From NCBI GenBank assembly GCA_019637975.1, contig JAHBUR010000020.1:21017-85016 (forward strand): a stretch of 64,000 nt of DNA, given 5' to 3'. Under the pieces are notes generated by a model. The model had not been told where the DNA came from. It was given only the letters and a program-made list of their open reading frames with translations, and searched no databases. This DNA comes from Bacteroidota bacterium (GTDB taxonomy: Bacteria; Bacteroidota; Ignavibacteria; UBA10030; UBA6906). This document shows positions 26,484-35,974 of the stretch, one piece after another; position 1 is the stretch's first letter; each line of letters opens with the position of its first letter. The position numbers and the translations under genes were made by a program.

Positions 26484-27725
26484 CTAGCTCAAAAAATGCA
26501 CAACCACCCCATCCCGCAGCTTTGGCTCGAACCACGTGGATTTCGGCGGCATGATCTTCCCCGCGTCAGCAATTGTGAGCAACTCTTCAATTGATGTGGG
26601 GTAGAGGGCAAACGCAACGGCCATCTCGCCTGAATTCACCCGCCTCTCCAACTCTTTCGTGCCGCGGATCCCGCCGACGAAATCAATGCGCTTGTTCGTG
26701 CGCGGGTCGTCAATGCCGAGAATGGGGGCAAGAATGTTCTTCTGCAAAATCGAAACGTCGAGCTTTTCAACAGGGTCGGGATTGGTGAGATACGAAAGAT
26801 CGGCTTTCAGCGTATACCAGTGGCCGTTCAGATACATGCCGTACTCGCCTTTGGCTTTCGGCTCTGCTTGTCCCGACTTCTGTACCGTAAACTTGTGCTT
26901 CTTGATCTCATCCAGGAAGGCCTCTTCGTTCAGGCCGTTCAAATCCTTCACGACTCTGTTGTATTCCATGATCCGAAGCTGATTATGCGGGAAGAGAACG
27001 GCAAGAAAGAAGTTGTATTCTTCATCTCCTTTGTGATTCGGATTGGCGTCAGCGATTTCCTTTCCGACTCGTGCCGCTGCCGCCGAGCGATGATGCCCGT
27101 CTGCAACGTACAGGTTGTTCACACGACCGAAATGCTCGACGAGATGGCGGATCGTCTTCTCGTCCGAAATCACCCACAACTGGTGACGGATGCCGTCGTC
27201 TGCGACGAAGTTGTACACTGGATCGGCAAGTCGTACGCGATCCACAATCTCATCGATGCGCGGCTCGGCGTGATAGGTCAGGAATATCGGGCCGGTATGG
27301 GCGTTCGTTACTTTCACGTGCCGTGTCCGGTCGTCTTCCTTATCCTTACGCGTCAGCTCGTGCTTCTTGATCGTGTCGTTGAGATATTCCTGCACCGAAG
27401 CGCAACCGATGATGCCGTATTGCGTATGCGTGCCCATCGTCTGCGCGTAGACATAGAAATAGGGATGCGGGTCTTCCTTCAGAATTCCGTCACGAATCAG
27501 CTTCTGCAAATTCTCCTTCCCCTTTTCATACACAGCCGGGTCGTACAAATCCGTGCCGCGAGGCAGATCAATTTCCGGTTTGCCGACATGCAGAAACGAA
27601 AGAGGCTTGCCTTGCGCTTCGATGCGGGCCTCTTCGGAACTCAAAACATCATACGGATTTGCCGCAACCTGAGCGGCATATTGGGGGAGAGGACGAAATC
27701 CCTTAAACGGTCGAACTGTTGCCAT
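26484..27725 (-). CDS. DUF1015 protein
   Basis: 413 residues with the DUF1015 pattern from start to end: VRPFKGFRPLP, VAANPYDVLSSEEAR, SFLHVGKPEIDLP, YFYVYAQTMGTHTQYGIIGC, ADGHHRSAAAARVGKEI, FPHNQLRIMEYNRVVKDL, and FDFVGGIRGTKELE-like text near the C-terminus. The ADGHHR motif resembles ParB-like/kinase-related folds, but no activity is assigned here. It is on the same strand as serA and the class V aminotransferase, from which two secreted-protein genes now separate it. This suggests an original serine-metabolism gene cluster (inference). Confidence 0.88.
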   Translation of the reverse strand: MATVRPFKGFRPLPQYAAQVAANPYDVLSSEEARIEAQGKPLSFLHVGKPEIDLPRGTDLYDPAVYEKGKENLQKLIRDGILKEDPHPYFYVYAQTMGTHTQYGIIGCASVQEYLNDTIKKHELTRKDKEDDRTRHVKVTNAHTGPIFLTYHAEPRIDEIVDRVRLADPVYNFVADDGIRHQLWVISDEKTIRHLVEHFGRVNNLYVADGHHRSAAAARVGKEIADANPNHKGDEEYNFFLAVLFPHNQLRIMEYNRVVKDLNGLNEEAFLDEIKKHKFTVQKSGQAEPKAKGEYGMYLNGHWYTLKADLSYLTNPDPVEKLDVSILQKNILAPILGIDDPRTNKRIDFVGGIRGTKELERRVNSGEMAVAFALYPTSIEELLTIADAGKIMPPKSTWFEPKLRDGVVVHFLS

Positions 27726-27764
27726 GGACTATCTCACAATTTTGTTGGGTGAAGAATGAAGAAA

Positions 27765-27839
27765 AAAGTGCACGGACGAGAAGATCATTCTGGATTTCCG
27801 TGCACTTTGAGATTACGACTTTGCAGCGAGAGAAGCAAC
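27765..27839 (-). repeat. Copy 1 of a direct repeat with long hairpin
   Basis: A 12-bp perfect stem (AAAGTGCACGGA / TCCGTGCACTTT, 27765-27808) is followed by a block. Bases 27793-27823 are identical to 33510-33540, and both copies end in AGAGAAGCAAC. The copies bracket the two secreted-protein genes. The hairpin may also terminate transcription of the gene ending at 27864. Confidence 0.7.
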
Positions 27840-27863
27840 CAGCCGCTCGGCAGGTGGTTGCAT

Positions 27864-30800
27864 TTACCTGAGAAGCACGAGCTTGTGCGTTTGCGTGAAT
27901 GAGCCGGCTTGCCCGTCCCTTCGGGACGAGGTCTCGCCTACGGCGGAGATGCGATAGAAGTAGATGCCGCTGGCAAGCTGCCCTGCGTTGAGAGTTGCTT
28001 GGTGAGAACCAGCCTCCTTGACTTCATCCACCAGGCTCATCACTTCCCTTCCCAAGATGTCGAACAGTTTCAACGAGACATGAGCAGTAACGGGGAGCTC
28101 GTACTTGATTGTTGTTGTCGGGTTGAACGGGTTGGGGTAGTTTTGGTTTAATACAAACTCCTGAGGTAGTAGCGTCGTTCCTTGTGTAGTTGTTGTTACA
28201 TTGCCGGCCTTCGCAAGGGAAGTCCGGTTTCTATTGCTTTGCGCAATCTGAAGTTGCCTCACAGCCAACTTGGTTTCCGGAGTGCGGCTGTGCCTTTGCA
28301 TTAAGGTACCGAGAATCGAAGCTGCATCCGTTGTGCTCTGTTCAACATAAAGCTTGTCCAGAAATGTCTCATACAACGCAGTTCGCTCCAACGGGCTATT
28401 AGGATTCTCGAGTATGTTCTTGTTGAAGAAAGCGAGCGCGGCACTTCTTCTTCGTTCGTGCAAGTACATACTCGGCAAAACGGACCGTATCTGATGATCG
28501 AGTTCACGATGTTGGGCCGCCAAACCAAGAAGATATGATGAAGTGTGAACGTCAGAAAGTTGTTGCCCTACTGCAAGCATCTGCCGAACTGCCCACCTGC
28601 GGAGCCAGCCCGGTTTAGTCCGCTGGCTAACAATCTCACGCAGAGTCTGCAGTGCCTCAGCATAGCGCTCTTCTGTTCTCATCTCTATTACGCGTACGAG
28701 GTCGTCTTCCCCCGGTGTTGTGCGCCCACCGCGAACTCCGCCCTTTTCTACATCTTCCATTGTGAGGCGCACCTTCGGATCAGCTTGCGTCAACGGTCTG
28801 TACGATTCGTTGGGATCACGATCAAGCCACGGAGAGGGATCGATCTTTGATTCTTCGTCTACCAAGAACTTCTCTGATGGGTCTTCGTCCTTACCCCACC
28901 AGTCGTTTGCTGCTAAGACTTCGCTTCCTCCTGATATGATTGCCTCCACATTGCCATTGACGAAACTGTTCTGCCCGCCATCGGGATTGTGTGTCGTGAT
29001 TGACCCGAGAATGGCATCGGACTGATCGCAGGCGAACCCCACTTCGTTCTCTGTAAACACGTTATTTCCACCTCGAAAGACCCCTTGCAGTATCGGCGAA
29101 CTGTTGCTGACGTTTACCATCGCATAGTGAAAGCCATGTATGCGGTTTTCAAGAAGCGCCGGGGATGCGTTGTTGCAGAGGATTCCGTACCGATCTTCGG
29201 TGCATTCTATGCAGCTGCCTTCGATTGCGTTACGCTCAAGTGAAATATTGGAGTAGTCGTTTATAATGATTCCAAATGATCGAATATTGACGAGATGGTT
29301 GTCAGAGATGTTTATGTGAGGGGGAGCTACCGGACACTGCTGAGCGGATGGCGCAAACTCAATCCCGATCTCTGCATCATCAATTACGGAGTTTGTGAGG
29401 GTGAGTCTCGTGTTTGTAGCGATGCGAACCGCAGTGCTTGCGTGCTCGATACGAGCATAGTCGAGAGTACTTACGCTTAACGGACTGCAGTTAGTGGCCG
29501 CAATGCCGTTCCAACTTCCCGACGTTCCCGTTCGGGTAAAGAGCACAGGTTGATTTGAGGTTCCTTCTGCAAAAAGAGAGCCCCCGATTAGAACGCCGTG
29601 TCCATCAGCGAACTCCAGCGTGGTGCTTGGACTAAGGATTAGGGTTGAACTTGGAGAGACCTCCAAACCAGTGAGGAACCTGAACGTATTGCCGGTCAAC
29701 TTGAGTTCCGAGACGATGTTCAGTTGCCCGTATATATTCACATGACGATTATCCGCCTGAAGCGTCGCTATCGTTCCTTGTGCACCAGGATAAAAGGTTG
29801 CGGTGGTTCCGGTCTGCAGAGTGAAGTCCGCCATAGCCACTTTGACCTTGCCAAAGATATGAAGGTTCGTGAACCAATTGCTGTCCAATCCTGAAATGTC
29901 GACTGGTGGTACAGTGCGCGCTGCACCCGACACATGTATGTCATTGTCACAGTCAATAAAGGAGCACAGCCGAACCTTGGCAAGGGGATTCCCGTCAAGG
30001 GATACCCCTATGGTGGCGTTTTTGATTTGGCAATAGCGCAAACGTGCGGTAGAGGTCAACTCGCGAAATGAATACCCACCATGAACCCGTTGCGTACCGT
30101 AACCTGGACCGTCAAATAGGATTGGGAATTGTGCGGTCCCAACTGCTTCAAATGGGCCTCTCAGCGATCCTGCGGCGTCGACAACGCTTCCTGGGAGAAT
30201 CTGAACTTGAGCCGCGGTATTCTGTACATAGATCCTCCCCGAAATTGGAGCTTGAGGTAGATTGCTCATGCCAGAGTAGACTACATGATCGTACGTTGGT
30301 TGCGGTCCTCGTTGATAAGAAACAGAAAATGTCAGATTGTTGCCGCTGATAGAGAAACTCTGCAACGAAAGACCTGTGACCAAGTTTGCTGCTGAGTTTG
30401 AGTTGGGATCCGTCGACGCAGAATCTAAAACTTGACCAGCGGAATAGAAAAAGTGGGAAGGGCTGCCAGAATTGCCCGCAAAATTCAGTTCTGGAAATGG
30501 GAAGAAGCCCGGTGCTTTAAGCGCAATGTTGTATCCGGCATTAAACCCCAATTGGAATGGGTAAAAGGAATAATGCCAGATCAAACCTCCACCCCCAAAC
30601 CCGCCTGACGGACTTACGCCTCCGGAGAATCGATTGAATCCTTCGCGGGTACGATACTCAATCATTAAGTACTCACCATGGCTCCAATTTGAATCGCGCC
30701 CTGCATCGCCATACACAGTTACAAGAGCTATAAGATAGCTTGGGGCGGTGGGCAATGTATGAATTGGTATCAGCCCAACTGTGCTATCGGTTCGCACTTT

Positions 30801-31784
30801 AGCAACTTTCGAATCGGGAATCCAGCCGGCGGCCCACTTTAACAACGGGTTGAAATGCGGCGGACAATACAGGTGTTGATTCCAAGTGTTCCGAAATGTG
30901 AAGTTCATCGGGTCATACGATCCATGGACCATGTGCTCGAATCTCAAGGTATGACCGAATTCATGTACTGGTATCCAGATGCCATCGAACGTGCTAATAC
31001 TTTCGTGGTTTCTATATCTCTTTTCCCTCACTCCAATAAACCGCCTCTCTTCCGCAACTCCTCCCACGCCACCACCTGCCGTAACAACCAGGATTTTACC
31101 AGTATAAGACAGCCTGTTGAACTGTATAGCTCCATTCCGGTAAAGCGAGTCAAGCACTGGCAACACTGCAGTAGGCTCGCCGTTCGGGTGATAGTGACTC
31201 TTTGGGTGCGGCATCATTATCCAGCGCACGTATTTCTTTCCGTTGGCCGTATCAATAGCGTTCACGATTCCGGTGTTGTACTTTGTAGGCTCCACGCTTA
31301 TGTTCCATGTTCGAAATGGATTGATCGTGAGATTGCCGTAGCTTACTTCGGCGTAGTATTCCTTCAGACTTCCGTACGCCAATATGCCATGAGAGGTCGA
31401 ATCTGGGTGTCGAGGTCCGTAATACTCGCCTTCGGAGAATATCCAATCCCAATAATCCTCGTAGGTGTATTTTCGAGCCTTTTTGCGAAGTGAGTCGGGA
31501 AAAACTTCATCACGAACCCAGCCCATCCCTCCAACAGCATCAATGTTCTCGACAGAATCAAGATGTGAATCGAGAATGGGAACGAGACTTCCCGGTTGCA
31601 TTCTTCCATCGGGGAAATCGACAAAGACGAGAACGAGATCTTGGGTAGAATTGATTAGCTGTTGAATCTCTGCCAGTGGATTTCCAGAGGTCGCATCAAC
31701 TGTACCGCAACGCCCTTCTTCTTCCTGAGCAAAACCTCTAGCAATGTGAAACAAGGCAACAAGAATACAGATTGTTGATTTCAT
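27864..31784 (-). CDS. Secreted metallopeptidase-like protein with beta-helix and T9SS sorting domain
   Basis: 1306 residues. A signal peptide (KSTICILVALFHIARGFA) is followed by an M6-like region with HEFGHTLRFEH at about 274-284. This supplies the HExxH zinc site plus a third His, so peptidase activity is plausible. Residues about 500-1000 carry repeated short strands (LDGNPLAKVRLCSFIDCDND, NNASPALLENRIHGF) typical of a right-handed beta-helix. The C-terminal 85 residues are a type A T9SS sorting domain (NYPNPFNPTTTIKYELP..LASGIYFYRI). It should be exported through the SprA channel. The second ATG, at 31784, has GAGG nine bases upstream. The last loop carries an unusual Arg-rich insert (SSRRDGQAG) encoded by a small DNA hairpin. 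Confidence 0.82.
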   Translation of the reverse strand: MKSTICILVALFHIARGFAQEEEGRCGTVDATSGNPLAEIQQLINSTQDLVLVFVDFPDGRMQPGSLVPILDSHLDSVENIDAVGGMGWVRDEVFPDSLRKKARKYTYEDYWDWIFSEGEYYGPRHPDSTSHGILAYGSLKEYYAEVSYGNLTINPFRTWNISVEPTKYNTGIVNAIDTANGKKYVRWIMMPHPKSHYHPNGEPTAVLPVLDSLYRNGAIQFNRLSYTGKILVVTAGGGVGGVAEERRFIGVREKRYRNHESISTFDGIWIPVHEFGHTLRFEHMVHGSYDPMNFTFRNTWNQHLYCPPHFNPLLKWAAGWIPDSKVAKVRTDSTVGLIPIHTLPTAPSYLIALVTVYGDAGRDSNWSHGEYLMIEYRTREGFNRFSGGVSPSGGFGGGGLIWHYSFYPFQLGFNAGYNIALKAPGFFPFPELNFAGNSGSPSHFFYSAGQVLDSASTDPNSNSAANLVTGLSLQSFSISGNNLTFSVSYQRGPQPTYDHVVYSGMSNLPQAPISGRIYVQNTAAQVQILPGSVVDAAGSLRGPFEAVGTAQFPILFDGPGYGTQRVHGGYSFRELTSTARLRYCQIKNATIGVSLDGNPLAKVRLCSFIDCDNDIHVSGAARTVPPVDISGLDSNWFTNLHIFGKVKVAMADFTLQTGTTATFYPGAQGTIATLQADNRHVNIYGQLNIVSELKLTGNTFRFLTGLEVSPSSTLILSPSTTLEFADGHGVLIGGSLFAEGTSNQPVLFTRTGTSGSWNGIAATNCSPLSVSTLDYARIEHASTAVRIATNTRLTLTNSVIDDAEIGIEFAPSAQQCPVAPPHINISDNHLVNIRSFGIIINDYSNISLERNAIEGSCIECTEDRYGILCNNASPALLENRIHGFHYAMVNVSNSSPILQGVFRGGNNVFTENEVGFACDQSDAILGSITTHNPDGGQNSFVNGNVEAIISGGSEVLAANDWWGKDEDPSEKFLVDEESKIDPSPWLDRDPNESYRPLTQADPKVRLTMEDVEKGGVRGGRTTPGEDDLVRVIEMRTEERYAEALQTLREIVSQRTKPGWLRRWAVRQMLAVGQQLSDVHTSSYLLGLAAQHRELDHQIRSVLPSMYLHERRRSAALAFFNKNILENPNSPLERTALYETFLDKLYVEQSTTDAASILGTLMQRHSRTPETKLAVRQLQIAQSNRNRTSLAKAGNVTTTTQGTTLLPQEFVLNQNYPNPFNPTTTIKYELPVTAHVSLKLFDILGREVMSLVDEVKEAGSHQATLNAGQLASGIYFYRISAVGETSSRRDGQAGSFTQTHKLVLLR

Positions 31785-31835
31785 GCGTAACCTCATGCGG
31801 CTGTAATTCGGTTATATGGTGCACCAGGCGGTGAT

Positions 31836-33449
31836 TCACTTGATCAACATCATTGATTTTGAAGAAACTGTCTTGTAATTGAACCTCAAACGACAAATGT
31901 ATACCCCGCTGGACCACTTCGATACGTCAGTGAGTAGGTGGTATATCCCCGGCTCTTGATACTGATCAACCAACGTCACAATGTTCCTCCCAACAATGTC
32001 AAAAACCTCAAGTTGAACGTTACCGCTTTCGAACAATGAATAGCTGATCGTGGTCTTGTTGTTAAAAGGATTCGGAAAATTCTGGAACAGTCGTATTCTG
32101 TCCGCCAGGAATTGTTCAATCGCAACCTCAGTTATAATGCCAACAGATCCCTCGCGACCAGTATGCTGCGCGTATATGCCCCCTTGTGTTCTCCAAAAGG
32201 CAACAACCACTCCCCCATTCTTGTCTCCTTCAAATACATCGAAGTACGTATTGCCTGCATTTTGTATGTACAGAACCGGGTTAGCCCACCTTCGGTTACC
32301 CGTAAAATCATATCGCTGAGCTATACCAGCTTCATTTGCTAGAACCAATCCGCCGTTACCATCAGAAAAAGCATAGCCGCCAACTTGAGAGGCAATCTCT
32401 GGGAACAAAATACGCGTATACTGTCCAAGATGGTCAAAGTGGTATATCGTATCCTGACATGCGTACAAGTAGTATACGCCGCCGTTTCCATCTGGGGTCA
32501 GCGCCCCACGTCGGAAAGGAATTACACCTTCGCATCCCGACCGAATGCTGAATTGAGCGTTCCACACAGTGTCACCCATACTATTAAGTTTCAATATTCT
32601 CAATCCGGTTTCACCGCTCAGGACAAATACAGCGCTGTCTCTGTCGGAGACCATGAACGCGTAGCCTCCGATAGGCGTCTGAGTAGAAAGTAGTCCGCTA
32701 TGCGTCAGAACGCGCGTACCCGCAGATGACGTGAAGAAAATACGTTCTTGTGTCCGTAGCAGGTTCTTATATTGCAGGGTATGCTGTGCGTAGCTTGAAT
32801 CAAGGATTCGTTCCCAAACCATCGCGCCCAAGTTGGAAATATGCTGTATCCTTGTACGCTCTCTTCCCTGTGCACCTGGAAAACCAAACTCGGACTCGCT
32901 CCACGCAATGACACATCCCCCTTGTCCGTCATTCACTATTCCACCTTTTTTAATCCCCGTCTCAGGTCCTTTCACCAACACACCACCGTATGCCCATCGA
33001 ACTACACCAAGCCTATCGACTCGCTGCACGTAAATGGCGTTATTTGCCCAGTCCGGTCCGTTGATGTGTGCGCCCCTGTGGTCGTACCAAAAAAGTATCA
33101 CCCCCCCGTCCCCATCGCTTATCCAACCTCCCCAGTCTCCTATCAGCGGAGCTTCCGTGATGTAGCTGCTGTCGTGGTGCATCACTTGCACGGGGGGCCA
33201 TAGGTAATAGCCACGCTCATCAAGCTTGCGCGCGTAAATGTAGCTATCCAATGCGCCTAGCACAATTGAGCTACCGTTATCAAATGTGACGATACCCGGA
33301 TAGAATCCCGGACAAACATACAAGGCGCTCTCAGCGAGGGTACTGGTGCTCCACTGAGCGACGAGCGGCGACACCCAAAAAAGGGTAATGCCGAGAATGA
33401 ACATTCTGAGGCGGTACTGTCTCATCGGCGAGGGAATGCGGCTTGTCAT
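31836..33449 (-). CDS. Secreted T9SS cargo protein
   Basis: 537 residues. A signal peptide (MFILGITLFWVSPLVAQ, after a short N-terminal extension) is followed by about 430 residues of repeated beta-strand units containing DGNGGVYYLY, DGNGGLVLAN and DKNGGVVVAFW. This is the pattern of a beta-propeller that reads like delta-60/FG-GAP-type surface proteins. The last 80 residues are a T9SS sorting domain (FPNPFNNKTTISYSLFESG..SSGVYICRL). ATG 33449 has GGAG with about seven bases spacing, which decides against the longer in-frame start. It is co-directional with the metallopeptidase-like gene 50 bp downstream. No enzymatic motif is seen. Confidence 0.78.
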   Translation of the reverse strand: MTSRIPSPMRQYRLRMFILGITLFWVSPLVAQWSTSTLAESALYVCPGFYPGIVTFDNGSSIVLGALDSYIYARKLDERGYYLWPPVQVMHHDSSYITEAPLIGDWGGWISDGDGGVILFWYDHRGAHINGPDWANNAIYVQRVDRLGVVRWAYGGVLVKGPETGIKKGGIVNDGQGGCVIAWSESEFGFPGAQGRERTRIQHISNLGAMVWERILDSSYAQHTLQYKNLLRTQERIFFTSSAGTRVLTHSGLLSTQTPIGGYAFMVSDRDSAVFVLSGETGLRILKLNSMGDTVWNAQFSIRSGCEGVIPFRRGALTPDGNGGVYYLYACQDTIYHFDHLGQYTRILFPEIASQVGGYAFSDGNGGLVLANEAGIAQRYDFTGNRRWANPVLYIQNAGNTYFDVFEGDKNGGVVVAFWRTQGGIYAQHTGREGSVGIITEVAIEQFLADRIRLFQNFPNPFNNKTTISYSLFESGNVQLEVFDIVGRNIVTLVDQYQEPGIYHLLTDVSKWSSGVYICRLRFNYKTVSSKSMMLIK

Positions 33450-33486
33450 AAGATCATCTCCGCAAGTTTGGGCTGTAAAGCGAAGT

Positions 33487-33556
33487 AAGTGCACGGAAGA
33501 GAAGGCCTCGATTTCCGTGCACTTTGAGATTACGACTTTGGACTCAGAGAAGCAAC
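33487..33556 (-). repeat. Copy 2 of the direct repeat with long hairpin
   Basis: An 11-bp perfect stem (AAGTGCACGGA / TCCGTGCACTT, 33487-33524) plus the 31-base block 33510-33540 identical to copy 1 at 27793-27823. It lies immediately downstream of serA, where a terminator would be expected. Confidence 0.7.
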
Positions 33557-33560
33557 TACA

Positions 33561-34496
33561 CTACACGAGAACTTCTCCCTTCTTGTATTCGCCGAGCGCC
33601 GCGACAACTTTTTCTGCAATCTCCACGCCGACCCTGTCCTGTGCCTCCTTCGTCGAGCCGCCGATGTGAGGCGTAACGGAGACGCGGGGATGGTTGATGA
33701 GTTCGAATTCCTCCTGCGTCGGGGGCTCATGCTCGAACACGTCAAGCGCGGCATACAATACTTTGTGGCTGTTCAGTGCCTCGAGCAAATCACGCTCGTT
33801 CACCACTCCGCCGCGGGCGCAGTTGATGAGGATGACGCCGTTCTTCATCTTCTCAAAATCATTCTTTGCAATGAGCGGCCCGCCGGCTTTGTCAAACGGT
33901 ACATGCAGTGTTACATAGTCGGAGATGCGGAGGAGTTCTTCCTTTGATACCATCTTCACGCCTTTGATGTCCGTGTCCTTGATGTACATGTCATAGGCCA
34001 CGACGTTCATCATCAAGCCCATTGCGCGCTTGGCGACTTCCGTTCCGATGTTGCCGAAGCCGATGATGCCGAGCGTCTTGCCCGTCACTTCGATGCCCTT
34101 GCTGAATTCCTTCTTCGGCCATTCACGATGCCGCATCGCAATGTTGCTCATCGGCACGAACCGCCCGATTGCAAGCAGATGCGCAATCGTCAGCTCCGCC
34201 ACCGAAATGGATGATGCCTTCGGCGTGTTGAGGACTTTGATCTGCTTCATCTTCGCATATTCAACATCAATATTGTCAACGCCCACGCCCCCGCGGGCAA
34301 TGACCTTCAGATTCGTGCCGGCGTCAATCACCGCCTTCGTTACCTTCGTTGCCGAGCGGACGATGATGGCGTCGTATTCGGGGATTGTTGCTAACAATTC
34401 GTCCGGAGTGAGTGTTTTCTGCGTCAGCTCGAAACCCGCCTTCAACAGAATGTCGGCACCGGATTTTTCGATTCCGTCTGTGATAAGGATTTTCAT
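33561..34496 (-). CDS. serA: D-3-phosphoglycerate dehydrogenase, ACT-less
   Basis: 311 residues of the D-isomer 2-hydroxyacid dehydrogenase family. The NAD-binding motif GFGNIGTEVAKRA is near residue 145. The catalytic triad is Arg in INCARGGVVNE (about 225), Glu in FEHEPP (about 255) and His in TPHIGGST (about 279). No ACT or allosteric domain follows, so feedback inhibition by serine in the usual way is unlikely. Together with the upstream aminotransferase (43 bp between) it fits the first two steps of serine synthesis from 3-phosphoglycerate. ATG 34496 has AGGGA upstream and is preferred to the ATG at 34511. Confidence 0.9.
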   Translation of the reverse strand: MKILITDGIEKSGADILLKAGFELTQKTLTPDELLATIPEYDAIIVRSATKVTKAVIDAGTNLKVIARGGVGVDNIDVEYAKMKQIKVLNTPKASSISVAELTIAHLLAIGRFVPMSNIAMRHREWPKKEFSKGIEVTGKTLGIIGFGNIGTEVAKRAMGLMMNVVAYDMYIKDTDIKGVKMVSKEELLRISDYVTLHVPFDKAGGPLIAKNDFEKMKNGVILINCARGGVVNERDLLEALNSHKVLYAALDVFEHEPPTQEEFELINHPRVSVTPHIGGSTKEAQDRVGVEIAEKVVAALGEYKKGEVLV

Positions 34497-34538
34497 GGTC
34501 GTCCCTTTCATATTGTAGAGCGGAACTCCAGTTCCGCT

Positions 34539-35609
34539 TTAGAGTTTAAGAATGCTTTCGATAGCTGCTGTTACTTCCTTCACATCATTCAACGTCAGTT
34601 CGCCCATATGCGCAATGCGGAATGTCTTCTCCTTCAAATCGCCGTAGCCGTTGGAGATTTGCAGCCCGACTTTTGCAAGCTCGCTGTTCAATCCCGCGAC
34701 GTTGATGTTCCGCGTGTTGGTGATTGTTGTGAGAGTCTGCGACGCATACTTCTCGACCGGGAAGAGAGCGAAATGTTTCTTCGCCCAGGCGCGGGTGAAC
34801 TCGGCCATTTCCTTGTGGCGGGCAAAGCGGTTGTCAAGGCCTTCGGCGAGAATCCGATCCAACTGGAAGTTCAGCGCAAACATATGCGGCAGCGACGGGG
34901 TTGCATGATATTGGTGGTCCTTCGTCTCGATGTATTTGTAGATTTCGAGAAGATCGAGATACCAGCCGCGATGCTTCACTTGCTTGCCGTGTTCGAGCGC
35001 CTTGCGGGAGATCGAGCAGATTGCCATACCGGGTGGCAGCGCCAGCGCTTTTTGCGTGGAGGTGATGCAGACATCGATGCCTAACCTGTCCACTTCCACC
35101 TTGGCGCCGCTCAATGCGCTGACGGAATCGACAAGCCACATCACGTCGGGGTATTTCTTGCGGACTTCGGCAATCTCCTCCAACGGATTCATGATGCCGG
35201 TGCTTGTTTCGTTGTGCGTGATGGTGAAGACGTCGTACTTGCCGGTGGAGAGGTACTGGTCGACGATTTCCGGCGTCGTCGGCTCGCCCCATTTTGCTTC
35301 ATGTTTGTCAGCGGGGATGTTGTTCACTTCCGCCATCTTAAACCAACGGTTGCCGAACGCCCCGACGGAGAACACAACGGCGCGCTTCGCCGTCAGCGAG
35401 CGAATGGAGCCTTCCATCAATCCCGAACCGGAGCTTGTCGAGAGGAGGATGGGATTTTCCGTGTACATCACTTTCCGCAACTTCTCCGAAATCTCCTTCT
35501 GCATCTTCGATGCATCCTTGCTGCGATGCCCGATCATCGGAGTTGCGAGTTTGGCCAACACCTCGGGCGCAACTTCGGTGGGGCCGGGGATGAAGAGTTT
35601 CTTGTGCAT
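34539..35609 (-). CDS. Class V aminotransferase (SerC / serine-glyoxylate type)
   Basis: 356-residue PLP enzyme. KLFIPGPTEVAPEVL at the N-terminus, SSGSGLMEGSIRSL, HNETSTGIMNPLEEI, LVDSVSALSGAKVEVD and STQKALALPPG, with the PLP lysine, match the alanine-glyoxylate/serine-pyruvate aminotransferase branch of class V. That branch includes the archaeal/Bacteroidota-type phosphoserine aminotransferases. Its place just upstream of serA suggests it acts as phosphoserine aminotransferase (inference). The ATG at 35609 begins the conserved MHKKLFIPGPTEV; the longer in-frame ORF adds unconserved sequence. Confidence 0.88.
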   Translation of the reverse strand: MHKKLFIPGPTEVAPEVLAKLATPMIGHRSKDASKMQKEISEKLRKVMYTENPILLSTSSGSGLMEGSIRSLTAKRAVVFSVGAFGNRWFKMAEVNNIPADKHEAKWGEPTTPEIVDQYLSTGKYDVFTITHNETSTGIMNPLEEIAEVRKKYPDVMWLVDSVSALSGAKVEVDRLGIDVCITSTQKALALPPGMAICSISRKALEHGKQVKHRGWYLDLLEIYKYIETKDHQYHATPSLPHMFALNFQLDRILAEGLDNRFARHKEMAEFTRAWAKKHFALFPVEKYASQTLTTITNTRNINVAGLNSELAKVGLQISNGYGDLKEKTFRIAHMGELTLNDVKEVTAAIESILKL

Positions 35610-35974
35610 GATTGCCTCGGTAGTTATCGTGTAGGTGAACGCGTAGTAATACTCTTCTAAAGAAGGCAACCGTTGTGCCACGCCGGACTGTGAGAACTGT
35701 TTGAATTTCACGTCTAAACGTTGGATTGATGTTGCGCTTTCCTACAAATCGGAGGAGAGAGACACGGGTTTTTCAAAAGTGGGAATGAGGAAGTGATGAA
35801 TGTTTCAACAGACGCTTGGAGCGAAAACAGCCTGCATTTCGTGTAAGGAATTTCGAAGGCAGAGTCAGGGAATCCCTGATTGACAAGGGCCGAACGGAGA
35901 AGTATATTGAGGCAACCCTGAAGATAGGCTTTCCATTCTTCGCATTTCAGGCAATCCTGTACCTTGAAGATAAA

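Noticed and set aside
26820..27752. 310-codon plus-strand ORF antisense to DUF1015
   Set aside because: No family-like sequence; the DUF1015 frame explains the base pattern.
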